Shown: in pieces, positions 1 to 8,126 of the stretch | Numbering within the stretch: position 1 is the stretch's first letter | Layout of the letters: each line of letters starts with the position of its first letter | Source of the DNA: Azospirillum fermentarium | GTDB lineage: Bacteria; Pseudomonadota; Alphaproteobacteria; Azospirillales; Azospirillaceae | Direction: 5' to 3' | Assembly: GCF_025961205.1 (NCBI RefSeq) | Contig: NZ_JAOQNH010000002.1 | Coordinates: 643,501 to 707,500, forward strand | Length of the DNA stretch: 64,000 nucleotides | Program-made: the position numbers and the translations under genes | Notes under the pieces: generated by a model | Database searches by the model: none | The model's input: only the letters and a program-made list of their open reading frames with translations | Told to the model about the DNA's origin: nothing

Positions 1-646
1 TGAGGGCAGCCACGGCCAGACGGGGCGAGTCGATGCCGAAATCACGGGCCAGGGCCGCCGCCGTCACCCGCCCGCAATGGACGATGGCGTCGGCGCTCAA
101 CTGGTCCAGCGCATCGCGCAGGGACACGTGGATGGTCACCGGCACCACCCGCAGATCGGCGGTGGCCAGCATCATCACCGGCTCGTCGCTCATGCCGGCC
201 AGATGGGCCAGATACTCGGTGTGGCCGGGATGGCGGAAACCGGCGGCGTAGAGGGACGATTTCTGGATCGGGTTGGTGACCACGGCCGCCGCCCGGCGGG
301 AGCGCACCAGATCCACCGCCCGGTCGATGGCGGCGATCACCGCCGGCCCGTTGGCCGGATCGGGGCGCCCCGGCACCACCGCGGCGGGCAGGGTCAGCGG
401 CAGCACCGGCAGCGCGTGGCCGAACAGGGCCACCGCCTCTTCCGGGCTGTCCACCGGACGGACCGGAACGTCGATCCCGATCTGTCCGGCCAGCCACGTC
501 AGGCGGGCCGGGTCGTCGATCATGACAAAGGGCGGAACGCCCGCGTCCCGGCGCGCGGCCCAGGCCATGAGCGCCAGTTCCCCGCCGACGCCCGCCGGCT
601 CGCCCATGGTCACGGCCAGGGGAAGGGGCGGGCGGGCGGCGGTCAT
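1..646 (-). CDS. pdxA: 4-hydroxythreonine-4-phosphate dehydrogenase PdxA (5' part, cut by window edge)
   Basis: Makes the 3-amino-2-oxopropyl phosphate precursor of pyridoxal phosphate (vitamin B6) from 4-phosphohydroxythreonine with NAD+, in the cytoplasm. My own translation of the minus strand from the ATG at 646 gives an open frame to the window edge, about 215 residues of a family that usually has about 330. It shows the N-terminal GEPAGVGGEL motif (family form GDPAGIGPE), then TNPIQKSSLY, GHTEYLA and, at the cut end, SPRLAVAAL, all in PdxA order. The ATG shares one base with the TGA of surA, so the two are translationally coupled, matching the common surA-pdxA-ksgA arrangement; ksgA would lie outside the window. 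Only the missing 3' part is uncertain. Confidence 0.93.
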   Translation of the reverse strand, partial: MTAARPPLPLAVTMGEPAGVGGELALMAWAARRDAGVPPFVMIDDPARLTWLAGQIGIDVPVRPVDSPEEAVALFGHALPVLPLTLPAAVVPGRPDPANGPAVIAAIDRAVDLVRSRRAAAVVTNPIQKSSLYAAGFRHPGHTEYLAHLAGMSDEPVMMLATADLRVVPVTIHVSLRDALDQLSADAIVHCGRVTAAALARDFGIDSPRLAVAAL

Positions 647-2106
647 CAGACGCGGTACTCCACGAAGGCGCCGCGGCGCAGGTCGCGCAGATAGCGGCGG
701 GACAGCAGTTCGGCCCGTTCGTTCATCAGCTCCCGCTCGATCTCCTCGCGCGTGGGCATGGCGGCGGGGGTGGTGGAGGCCGGCGGCGGCGGAGGCGGCG
801 GCGCCTCGGCCTGCTGCTGCGGCGGGGGTTCGGGCTGGGTGATGGTCACGCCGTCGCGCGAGCACACCATCAGCACCAGCGACCCGGCACCGCCGCTCAG
901 CACCGGGCTGGCCTGCCCGATGGGGATCACGGCGACAAGCTGGCCGAGCTGGGGCGGCATGTCCTTGATGCGCACGGTGCCCAGGTCGCCCGACTGTTCC
1001 TGGCCGCTGGCCTTGGCGCGGGCGATGAAGTCGGAGCAGCCCTTGACCGACTTGCGCAGCTTTTCCGCCTGTTCGGCGGCGGGCTTGCGCTGCTCGGGGG
1101 TTTCCGCCGGGAACACGATCTGGACCACGCGGGCCTTGGCGTTGGCGGCGATTTCCACCTTGGGCGGCTGGGGCCGGGCCTGACGCTGCTGGGGCGGGGG
1201 ACGGTTGGCCTGGGCCTGCGCCATTTCGCTGGTGGTGCTGCCGAAGGTGCGGCGGTCGCGCACCAGCATGACGTGATAACCGGCGGCGGTGCGCACCGGG
1301 GCCGACATCTGGCCGGGGCGCAGGGACTGGAGCGCCGTATCGAGTTCGTCGGACAGCTCGCCCGGACGCACCCACCCCATGTCCCCACCGTTCTGGGCGC
1401 CGGCGGACTGGGAGAACTGGCGGGCCACGGCGGCGAAATTGCCGGTGCGGCGGATGTCCTCGATCAGCCGGTCGGCGGCGCGGCGGACCTGATCGTCCTG
1501 GCTGGGGTTGTCCACGGCCAGGAAGATTTCGGCCACCAGATATTCCGGCTTGCCGATGTTGGCCTTGGCGTGCTGGAGGGCTGCCTCCACCTCCTCGTCG
1601 CCGATCTGCACTTCCTGGCGGATGCGGCGCTGGACCACCTTCTGCCAGGCGAGGGCCGCCTGGATCTGGGTCTGGAGGGTGGAGACGCTGATGTTCCGGC
1701 TTTTCAGCATCCCTTCCAGCTGCTGCCGGTTGAGGCGGTTCTGCTGGGCGATGCGGTCGATGGCCTGGTTGACTTCCTCCGCCGAGGCGGTGGCGCCGAC
1801 GCGCTTGGCCTCCTGAAGCTGGAGCTGTTCGTCCACCAACTGGCGCAGAACCTGCGGCTGGAGCCGCTGGCGCACCTCCCCGTTGTCGGGCAGGCCGGCG
1901 TTCAGCAGCATCAGCCGCAGCCGCGCCTCCACATCCGACACGGATATGGCCTGATCGTTGACGACGGCGGCGATCCGTTCCGCCGCACGGCTGGTGGCGG
2001 CGGCGCTTCCCTTTTCGGCGGCAACACTGGTCCGGGCGGCGGACACCCCGACAATGCCCGCAACGGCGGCGGCGATGGCGGCCCCGACGGCACGCTTACT
2101 GACCAT
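646..2106 (-). CDS. surA: SurA-like periplasmic peptidyl-prolyl cis-trans isomerase / outer-membrane protein chaperone
   Basis: Periplasmic chaperone that escorts unfolded beta-barrel proteins to the BAM complex. 486 aa. The N-terminus has a basic start and a hydrophobic Ala/Val stretch (residues 8-30) ending VAA-EKG, a signal peptide. Residues about 42-180 form the helical chaperone domain starting with the typical AAVVNDQAISVSDVEAR segment. A parvulin domain follows at about 185-285 (GDMGWVRPGEL, AAGYHVMLV). A second, more divergent rotamase-like region runs at 320-415, and the tail is Pro/Gln-rich. A good Shine-Dalgarno (TAAGGACC) precedes the ATG. It lies 115 bp after lptG and overlaps pdxA by one base. 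The gene that normally sits between lptG and surA (lptD) is absent. Confidence 0.92.
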   Translation of the reverse strand: MVSKRAVGAAIAAAVAGIVGVSAARTSVAAEKGSAAATSRAAERIAAVVNDQAISVSDVEARLRLMLLNAGLPDNGEVRQRLQPQVLRQLVDEQLQLQEAKRVGATASAEEVNQAIDRIAQQNRLNRQQLEGMLKSRNISVSTLQTQIQAALAWQKVVQRRIRQEVQIGDEEVEAALQHAKANIGKPEYLVAEIFLAVDNPSQDDQVRRAADRLIEDIRRTGNFAAVARQFSQSAGAQNGGDMGWVRPGELSDELDTALQSLRPGQMSAPVRTAAGYHVMLVRDRRTFGSTTSEMAQAQANRPPPQQRQARPQPPKVEIAANAKARVVQIVFPAETPEQRKPAAEQAEKLRKSVKGCSDFIARAKASGQEQSGDLGTVRIKDMPPQLGQLVAVIPIGQASPVLSGGAGSLVLMVCSRDGVTITQPEPPPQQQAEAPPPPPPPASTTPAAMPTREEIERELMNERAELLSRRYLRDLRRGAFVEYRV

Positions 2107-2221
2107 GGTCCTTACCCGTCTTCCCGTGATGCCCGAACGCTACGGCTTGATACGGCCCCGCCGCGGGCGTGTAAACCGACTCTGATAGCCGTCTGTTTAT
2201 GGTTTTTCCATGGCTTTCGCA

Positions 2222-3319
2222 TCAGCCGTCTTCCAGATGCAACAGAACCGCCGTGCCCAGAAGCAGCGTGATGCCCGCCGGCATCCACGCGGCCATGGCC
2301 ACGGGGATGGTTTCCGACAGGCCGAAGGTGCGGATGATGTCGGTCAGCATGAACACCACGAATCCGGTGACGATGCCCGCCGACACCATGATGAGCGTGC
2401 CCCCCCGCCGCGGCATGCGCAGCGAGAAGGCGGCGGCGAACAGCACCATGGAACAGAACAGCAGCGGCTGGGCCAGCAGCGCGTTGTAATGCATCCGGTG
2501 GCGGGTGGCGGGGAAGCCGCTGCGCTCCAGCACCTGCATGAAGCGGGGCAGATCCCAGAACGAGATGGTTTCCGGCGGGGCGTAGCTTTCCTCGATGGCG
2601 GCCATGTCGAATTCGGTCGGCACGGTGTAGATGGGGGCCATCTGCGGGTCGCCCTGGGGCTTGTAGATCACCGCGTCGTGCAGTTCCCACCGCCCGCCGT
2701 GCAGCACCGCCCTGGGGGCGTCCACCCGCCCGCGGTACACGGATTCGTCGTCGCCGAACAGGAACACCGTGACGTTGGTCAGTTGCATGGTCTGCATCTG
2801 CACCGCTTCGGCGTGGATGAAATAGCGCCCGTCGTCGTCGCTCTGGCGCAGCCACAGCCCCGTGCGCGACACGTCCATGGAGCTGTTGCGCAGCTTCAGA
2901 TAGCGGTTTTCCATCTGGTCGTAGCGGGCGATGAACACGGCGCCGATGGGGTTGACCACCATCACCCGCACCGCCCCGATCAGCAGCGCCACGATCAGCA
3001 CCGGCGCCAGGAACTGCCACGCCGAAATGCCCACCGCCCGCGCCACCACCAGCTCGTTCGAGCGGGTCAGGCGCCAGAAGGTGAACATGCCCGCGAACAT
3101 GATGACGAAGGGAAAGATCTGCTGCCCGATTTCCGGCAGTTTCAGGAACGCCATGTGCAGGACGATCCCGAAGGTGACGCTGGGCTTGTTGCTGGCCCGG
3201 CGCAAAAGCTCCACCGTATCCAGCAGGAAGATGATCCCCAGCAGGATCGCCAGCAGCAGGACGAACCAGAACAGGAATTGCCGGCCGATGTAGCGCGAAA
3301 GCGTGGCGGAGGAATACAT
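2222..3319 (-). CDS. lptG: LPS export ABC transporter permease LptG
   Basis: Inner-membrane permease of the LptB2FGC complex that extracts lipopolysaccharide and passes it to the periplasmic bridge. 365 aa, normal for LptF/LptG. Six hydrophobic segments flank a large periplasmic beta-jellyroll region (about residues 120-270). The N-terminal LSRYIGRQFLFWFV and the FWRLTRSNELVVARAVGIS stretch (coupling helix) are family signatures; the single-gene position next to surA and the sequence favour LptG over LptF. It is divergent from the DUF3095 gene (144 bp apart), so no lptF lies upstream as it would in the usual lptF-lptG pair. The Shine-Dalgarno is weak. Confidence 0.9.
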   Translation of the reverse strand: MYSSATLSRYIGRQFLFWFVLLLAILLGIIFLLDTVELLRRASNKPSVTFGIVLHMAFLKLPEIGQQIFPFVIMFAGMFTFWRLTRSNELVVARAVGISAWQFLAPVLIVALLIGAVRVMVVNPIGAVFIARYDQMENRYLKLRNSSMDVSRTGLWLRQSDDDGRYFIHAEAVQMQTMQLTNVTVFLFGDDESVYRGRVDAPRAVLHGGRWELHDAVIYKPQGDPQMAPIYTVPTEFDMAAIEESYAPPETISFWDLPRFMQVLERSGFPATRHRMHYNALLAQPLLFCSMVLFAAAFSLRMPRRGGTLIMVSAGIVTGFVVFMLTDIIRTFGLSETIPVAMAAWMPAGITLLLGTAVLLHLEDG

Positions 3320-3463
3320 GGTGATCCGGATCCGGGCCGCGGCGGTAGGTGGTGGCAGAGGCTGCCGCCACGGCTATGTACCTCCCTTCGGCATCCGAAA
3401 CAATCGTCATGGACCGGCGCCGGGGGGTAACCCGCACGGGCCCAAGCGCATGGAGACGCAGCG

Positions 3464-4642
3464 ATGAGACTTCCGGCCATCCGCGATTTCGCCGCCGAAG
3501 GGGCCGATCCCCGGCGTTTCGCCCCCCTGGACCGCGGCTGGGCCATCGCCGTGGCCGACGTGACCGGCAGCACGGCGCTGGCCGCCGCCGGGCGGGCGCG
3601 GGACGTGAATTTCGTGGCCGGCGGCGTGGTGGCGGTGCTCAGCGCGGTCCTGGCGGACGGGGACGGCGGCGCCCCCGCCTGCCAGTTCGGCGGCGACGGC
3701 GCCATGGCCGCCGTTCCGCCCGGCCGCCAGGACGCCGCCCGGCGGGCGCTGGCCGCCCTGGCCCATTGGGCGGGGGAACTGGACGTGCCCCTGCGGGTGG
3801 GCATGGTGCCGGTATCGGCCCTGGACGATGCGGGGCTGGAGGTGCGGGTGGCGCTGCAGGATTTCGGCAACGGCAACGCCTTCGCCCATTTCCTGGGCAG
3901 CGGCGTGGCGGCGGCGGATGGGTGGGTGAAGGCCGACACCCGCTGGCACATCCCGCCCGCACCCGGCGACCTGCCGGGGCTGGAGGGGCTGTCGTGCCGC
4001 TGGAACCCGGTGCCGCCCAGCCGAGGGGTGGTGCTGTGCGTCATCGCCGACCCCCTGCCGCCGGGGGAGGCGGGTTTTGCCGTGCTGCAGCGGCTGTCGG
4101 CGGACCTGGCCGCGGTGGTGCCGGTGGCCACCGCGGCACCCTTGGGCGACGGCGGGCGGCTGCTGCCCAAATGGCCGCCGTCGCGCCGCGCGCTGTTTCT
4201 GGAAAGCCGGGCGGTGCCCCGCGGGCGGCGGCTGAAGCGCGTTGCCGTGGCGCTGCTGGGGGCGGCCATCATCGCCGCGGTCAACGCCCTGGGCCGCCCG
4301 CTGTTGGGGGTGGACACCGCGCTGTACCGCCGGGCGCTGGCCCAGCGGTCGGATTACGCCAAGGAATCCGGCGGCCCGCGCTTCGTTCTCGACGTGACGG
4401 CGGACGAGGCTGCGGCCATCGAAGCGGTTCTGGACCGCTTCGCCCAGGCGGGAGACATCGTGTACGGCACCGCCCGGTCCGCCGCCACCACCATCACGTG
4501 TCTGGTGGGCGATTTCGCCGCCGACCGCCATGTCCATTTCGTGGACGGGGCGGATCTGGGGTTCTGGCGGGCCTCGGTGGTGCTGAAGGAGCGGCAGGCG
4601 GCGTTGAAGGCCGCCCGGCCCGAACCGCTCAACAGCCGTTGA
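3464..4642 (+). CDS. DUF3095 family protein (nucleotidyl-cyclase-like fold, function unknown)
   Basis: 392 aa. I recognise the DUF3095 pattern: an N-terminal WAIAVADVTGSTALAAAGR segment (residues about 26-44) with DVNFVAGG, then QFGGDGAMAAVP (about 73-84) and LRVGMVPV. These resemble the metal-binding core of class III adenylate cyclases (D..GST and FGGDG). The C-terminal half ends in a segment with GDFAADRHVHFVDG and a predicted amphipathic stretch. Catalytic activity has not been established for this family to my knowledge. The start ATG is preceded by an A/G-rich stretch. Its 3' end overlaps the convergent gene by 14 bp. It is transcribed divergently from lptG. Confidence 0.8.
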   Translation: MRLPAIRDFAAEGADPRRFAPLDRGWAIAVADVTGSTALAAAGRARDVNFVAGGVVAVLSAVLADGDGGAPACQFGGDGAMAAVPPGRQDAARRALAALAHWAGELDVPLRVGMVPVSALDDAGLEVRVALQDFGNGNAFAHFLGSGVAAADGWVKADTRWHIPPAPGDLPGLEGLSCRWNPVPPSRGVVLCVIADPLPPGEAGFAVLQRLSADLAAVVPVATAAPLGDGGRLLPKWPPSRRALFLESRAVPRGRRLKRVAVALLGAAIIAAVNALGRPLLGVDTALYRRALAQRSDYAKESGGPRFVLDVTADEAAAIEAVLDRFAQAGDIVYGTARSAATTITCLVGDFAADRHVHFVDGADLGFWRASVVLKERQAALKAARPEPLNSR

Positions 4643-5516
4643 GGGCCTTGATCCGCTCGATGAGCGGGGCGCCGCCGCGTTGGCTGACGGCCACCTCGGC
4701 CACCCCGTCGCAGCGCCGCCCGCTGGCGTGGGTGTAGGTGTAGCGCACCTGCACCATCCCCGGTTCCTGGGCGTTCAGCCCCAGCACCCGCAGCGGTTCG
4801 CGCATGGCGCCGTAATAGCGGCTGATGGCCGCCGGCTCATAGGCACCGCTGCCCCGTTTCTCGGGAATGAGGGCGCTGTTGGCCGCCGCACCGTCGGCGC
4901 GCGACAGCGCGTCGTAGAAGGCGCGGACCACCTGTTCCGGCGTCGCGGCGGGGGGGGAGGTGGGGCGCGGCGGGGCGGTCATGGCCGCCGGGCGGGCCGC
5001 CGCCGCGGGGGCGGCGGGCTGGGCCGGGGCGGCATGGGCCTGTGGCGCGGGGGCGGGCGCCGGCATCGCCGCCTTGGGCGTCAGGGCCATGGGGGTGAGG
5101 GCCGTGGGCGGCAGCGCGGCGGGCGAGCCGGCCTTCGGCGCGGCGGGCGGTGCGGCCACCACCGGCTGCGCCACCGTGGGGTGCGGGGCGGCGGGCGGCG
5201 GGGCGGGGTTCGGCTGCTGGGCCGGCGGCTGCGGCGCCGGCTTCACCGCCGCTTCCCGGACCGGAGCCGGCGAGGCCGGCACCAGCGACACCGGCGCCCC
5301 GGCGGTTGCGAGCGGCGTGCCGCGGGGGCTGCGCGGACCGCGGTAGCAGTCGTCGCGTTCGGCGGCGGTCTTCAGCGGCTCGCACCGCTCCATCCGTTCC
5401 TGGCACGCCCGGCGCAGGCCGTCGTCCAGGATCTTGTCGCAGGAGGGAGGGGCGGCCAAAGCCGGGGCCGCCGCGGATGCCACGGCGACGGCCGCCGCGA
5501 TCAGGGGGATGCGCAT
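4629..5516 (-). CDS. Secreted Pro/Ala-rich protein with C-terminal NTF2-like domain, unknown function
   Basis: 295 aa from the ATG at 5516; an in-frame ATG at 5558 would add 14 residues but would bury the signal peptide. Residues 1-21 form a clear Sec signal peptide ending ALA-APP. A short Cys-rich part follows (CDKILDDGLRRACQERMERC, then C), suggesting disulphides in the periplasm. A long low-complexity Pro/Ala linker spans roughly residues 60-190. The last 100 residues (EQVVRAFYDALSRADG to IKALNGC) look like a SnoaL/NTF2-like ligand-binding or scaffold domain. The two genes at this locus converge and their 3' ends overlap. I do not recognise a specific family. Confidence 0.72.
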   Translation of the reverse strand: MRIPLIAAAVAVASAAAPALAAPPSCDKILDDGLRRACQERMERCEPLKTAAERDDCYRGPRSPRGTPLATAGAPVSLVPASPAPVREAAVKPAPQPPAQQPNPAPPPAAPHPTVAQPVVAAPPAAPKAGSPAALPPTALTPMALTPKAAMPAPAPAPQAHAAPAQPAAPAAAARPAAMTAPPRPTSPPAATPEQVVRAFYDALSRADGAAANSALIPEKRGSGAYEPAAISRYYGAMREPLRVLGLNAQEPGMVQVRYTYTHASGRRCDGVAEVAVSQRGGAPLIERIKALNGC

Positions 5517-5554
5517 GGGGAAAACAGACGGTAGCGGGAAGGAAGGGGACCGGA

Positions 5555-5737
5555 TCAATTATGGCCCTGAAGCCGCTCCAAATAAAGGAGCAATGCCGGG
5601 TACAGCGGATGTCCCTTGCCGGCGACCCGCTGGCAATAGCGCTTGCCAGCCCCGGTTGCCAGCCAAGCATCCAGTTCGCCCCGGCTGCGCTTTTCCATGA
5701 CCATGCGGTCGATCTTGTCGAGGATCTTGTGAGTCAT
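5555..5737 (-). CDS. Small hypothetical protein, 60 aa
   Basis: 60 aa from the ATG at 5737, chosen because an AAGG Shine-Dalgarno lies about 8 bases upstream. A longer in-frame start at 5881 would run through the inverted repeat at 5778-5837 and is unlikely. The protein is basic and soluble (MTHKILDKID start; GELDAWLATGAGKRYCQRVAG; ends LLLYLERLQGHN). No family recognised. It follows the HNH nuclease gene on the same strand, 150 bp downstream, and precedes the signal-peptide protein by 38 bp. Confidence 0.5.
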   Translation of the reverse strand: MTHKILDKIDRMVMEKRSRGELDAWLATGAGKRYCQRVAGKGHPLYPALLLYLERLQGHN

Positions 5738-5777
5738 CACGATGCCTTGCCCAAAATATGCCAGGCGAAGCGCCGTC

Positions 5778-5837
5778 CCGCACGGGGCGGCCCATCGTCT
5801 TGACTTGATGGGAATGACTATGGGCCGCCCCGTGCGG
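5778..5837. repeat. 18-bp perfect inverted repeat with 24-nt loop
   Basis: Arms at 5778-5795 and 5820-5837 are exact reverse complements (CCGCACGGGGCGGCCCAT). The loop can form a second small stem (CCATC/GATGG). It lies between the HNH nuclease stop (5888) and the 60-aa gene start (5737), both read leftward. There is no U-tract, so it may be a factor-independent terminator variant, an mRNA-stabilising hairpin or a palindromic mobile repeat; I cannot decide. Confidence 0.7.
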
Positions 5838-5887
5838 ATTGTGGTGCGCGGTGTCGGCATGGCTTTCATGCTGCGCTGCACAATGAT

Positions 5888-6682
5888 TTAGGGCTTGGCG
5901 GTGCGGCATTTGCGCAACAGCGTGCCCACCGCCTCCCGTTCCCGCGGATCCTGGGACAGGGACCAGTGGGTCTTCACCTCCACCCACGCGGCGATGTAGG
6001 GGCAGACGGCGCCGTCGTCGGGGGGCAGCCAGTCTTCCGGCCCCTTGGCGCCCTTGGACCGGTTGGCGGCGGCGGACACCACCACCAGCGTGTTGGGATC
6101 GGTCAGGTCGTTGGCATAGGCCGCCCGCCGCTCGCGGCTCCAGCGGGCGCCGCCGCTGTTGTGGGCCTCTTCCAACGGCACGCGGTGGTCGATGTCCAGG
6201 TCGGCGGGCTTGCGGAACTCCTCCCCCGTATAGGCGTCGCGCCAGCGCCCGAACAGCACGTGGCAGCCGTCGCGGGTCAGGCGCGGCGGCTCCAGGCTGT
6301 CGCGGATCAGCACCTCGGTGCGGGTGGTGCGGCAGTTGCCGTTGCGGTCCAGCCAATGCGGCCAGTCCTCGCGCGCGTAGCCGCGGGCGGTCTCGGCCTG
6401 CACGGGCAGGGCGTCGAACTGGGTCTGCACCTCGGTCCAGTCGATGGAGCCGGCATCCAGCCGGCGGGGGCGGCGCCACGGCTCATCCGCCTGGAAATCG
6501 GGGAGCAGAAGCTCGGCCACCAGGGTCAGGCCGCGTTTCAGCGTGCCGCGGGGCAGCCAGTGATAATGCTCCAGCGCCCAGACCACGGCGGCGAGCAACA
6601 GCAGGTTCAGCAGAACCCGCCGCCCCAGCCGGCGCAGGCGGGCCGTCAGGGTGGACAGGCGGGGAACGGGGGACGGAGCCAT
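5888..6682 (-). CDS. Membrane-anchored HNH endonuclease family protein (DUF1524/GmrSD-C-like)
   Basis: 264 aa. One hydrophobic segment near the N-terminus (residues about 22-38, VLLNLLLLAAVVWALEHY) would anchor or export the protein. The C-terminal half carries an HNH signature: DLDIDHRVPLEEAHNSGG (His-Asx core), then WSRERRAAYANDL, LVVVSAAANRSKGAKGPEDWLPP (Asn ligand and Lys-Gly loop) and CPYIAAW. This pattern is that of the secreted or surface HNH/DUF1524 nucleases known from many bacteria, predicted to cut DNA non-specifically with a divalent metal. No restriction or phage partner is nearby. It is divergent from the hydrogenase operon. Confidence 0.78.
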   Translation of the reverse strand: MAPSPVPRLSTLTARLRRLGRRVLLNLLLLAAVVWALEHYHWLPRGTLKRGLTLVAELLLPDFQADEPWRRPRRLDAGSIDWTEVQTQFDALPVQAETARGYAREDWPHWLDRNGNCRTTRTEVLIRDSLEPPRLTRDGCHVLFGRWRDAYTGEEFRKPADLDIDHRVPLEEAHNSGGARWSRERRAAYANDLTDPNTLVVVSAAANRSKGAKGPEDWLPPDDGAVCPYIAAWVEVKTHWSLSQDPREREAVGTLLRKCRTAKP

Positions 6683-6724
6683 TGGGAGTGTACGCCGGGC
6701 AAGAGCGGGATGAAATCCCCCGAG

Positions 6725-6768
6725 TCGGGACAGTCTTCCTCATGGTGCGCCGCACCTTCGCGCCGCAC
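6725..6768. repeat. 15-bp perfect inverted repeat in the divergent intergenic region
   Basis: Arms 6725-6739 and 6754-6768 (CTTCCTCATGGTGCG and its complement) flank a 14-nt loop. It lies in the 244-bp space between the start codons of the nuclease (6682) and the hydrogenase beta subunit (6927), so it is in promoter or leader DNA and not at a 3' end. It could be an operator or an mRNA leader hairpin. No poly-U follows. Confidence 0.65.
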
Positions 6769-6926
6769 CATGAGGAAGGCCCCCACCCCATGGGGGTATG
6801 GGTGGCGACATTGCGCCGCGGATGACCGATTTTTCCAGTCTTCTCATGGCTCTGACCCTTATTTCCCCACCACCGGGGGCGTATAGTCGGGAACGCCGGT
6901 CTGAGGAGGGGAAGGACTATCCGCCC

Positions 6927-8123
6927 ATGGACAGCAACGACACCACCCGCACCACCCGCACCATCCGCCACACCCTGCGCCGGCTGGACCGGGCCGGGCT
7001 GGACGCCCTGACCGCCGCCCTGGCGGCGGACGGGCGGACGGTCATCGGTCCGCGTGCGCGCGACGGCGCCGTGGTCTACGACCCCATCGACGGGGCCCGC
7101 GACCTGCCCTGGGGCCTGATCGACGAGCAGGACGGCGGCCATTACCGGCTGGTGCCGGGGCCGGACAACGCTGCCTTCGCCCACGTGGTGGGGCCGCAGA
7201 GCTGGAAGAAATACCTGTACCCTGCGCGCCAGACCCTGTGGCACGGCCGGCGCGACGGCCAGCGCTTTTCGGTGGAGGTGCCGGCGGACCCGCCGCCGCG
7301 CTATGCCTTCATCGGCGTGCGGGCGTGCGAGCTGGCGGCCATGGCGGTGCAGGACCGGGTGTTCGGCGTGCGCGCCCATTCCGGCCAGTCGGCGGGGCAG
7401 CAGCAGTACACCGACACCGGCTACGCCGCCCGCCGGGCCGGCGCCTTCATCGTCGCGGTCAACTGCGCGCGGGCGGGGGGAACCTGCTTCTGCGCCAGCA
7501 TGGGCACGGGGCCGAAGGTGGAGTCCGGCTATGACATCGCGCTGACCGAACTGACCGGGGGCGGCCAGTCCGTCTTCGTGGCCGAGGGCGGCAGCGATGC
7601 CGGGTGGGCGTTGCTGGACCACCTGGGTGCCCCCGATGCCGGCGACGGCGATGCCCGTGCGGCGGACCGGGTGGTGGCGGCCACGCGCGAGCACATGGGC
7701 CGCACCATGGTGCCCGGCGTCGAACGGCTGCTGGCGGACAATCTGGAGCATCCCCAGTGGGACGTGGTGGCGGCGCGGTGCCTGTCGTGCGCCAACTGCA
7801 CCATGGTCTGCCCCACCTGCTTCTGCACCACGGTGGAGGACACCACCGACCTGACCGGCGAGCATGTGGAGCGGTGGCGGCGGTGGGATTCCTGTTTCAC
7901 CGTCGATTTCTCCTACATCCACGGCGGCAGCATCCGCCAGGGGGCGGCGTCGCGCTACCGCCAATGGATGACGCACAAGCTGTCGCACTGGCACGACCAG
8001 TTCGGCACGTCGGGCTGCACGGGCTGCGGGCGATGTATCACCTGGTGCCCGGTGGGGATCGACATCACCGCAGAAGCCCGCGCCATCCATGAAACCGGCG
8101 CCGGCACGCATCAGGGAGGATAA
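6927..8123 (+). CDS. hydB: Group 3b [NiFe]-hydrogenase, beta subunit (two-cluster 4Fe-4S protein)
   Basis: Electron-transfer subunit linking the hydrogenase small subunit to the flavin subunit in soluble NAD(P)-linked hydrogenases (sulfhydrogenase family). 398 aa from the ATG at 6927, preceded by GAGGAGGGGA; an upstream in-frame ATG at 6798 has no such site. The C-terminal third has [16 protein letters not shown] (from residue 285) and [14 protein letters not shown] (from residue 364), two 4Fe-4S sites. The N-terminal two thirds match the HydB/anaerobic sulfite reductase A-type domain, with conserved [12 protein letters not shown] and GGTCFCASM segments. First gene of a five-gene operon with gaps of 3-33 bp or overlaps. 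Confidence 0.9.
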   Translation: MDSNDTTRTTRTIRHTLRRLDRAGLDALTAALAADGRTVIGPRARDGAVVYDPIDGARDLPWGLIDEQDGGHYRLVPGPDNAAFAHVVGPQSWKKYLYPARQTLWHGRRDGQRFSVEVPADPPPRYAFIGVRACELAAMAVQDRVFGVRAHSGQSAGQQQYTDTGYAARRAGAFIVAVNCARAGGTCFCASMGTGPKVESGYDIALTELTGGGQSVFVAEGGSDAGWALLDHLGAPDAGDGDARAADRVVAATREHMGRTMVPGVERLLADNLEHPQWDVVAARCLSCANCTMVCPTCFCTTVEDTTDLTGEHVERWRRWDSCFTVDFSYIHGGSIRQGAASRYRQWMTHKLSHWHDQFGTSGCTGCGRCITWCPVGIDITAEARAIHETGAGTHQGG

Positions 8124-8126
8124 GCC

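Noticed and set aside
2107..2221. Remnant of lptD between lptG and surA
   Set aside because: Only 115 bp, consisting of the surA leader with a Shine-Dalgarno; no coding similarity to LptD seen.
5555..5881. 108-aa version of the small protein starting at 5881
   Set aside because: It would be translated through the inverted repeat and lacks a ribosome site; the 60-aa form has one.
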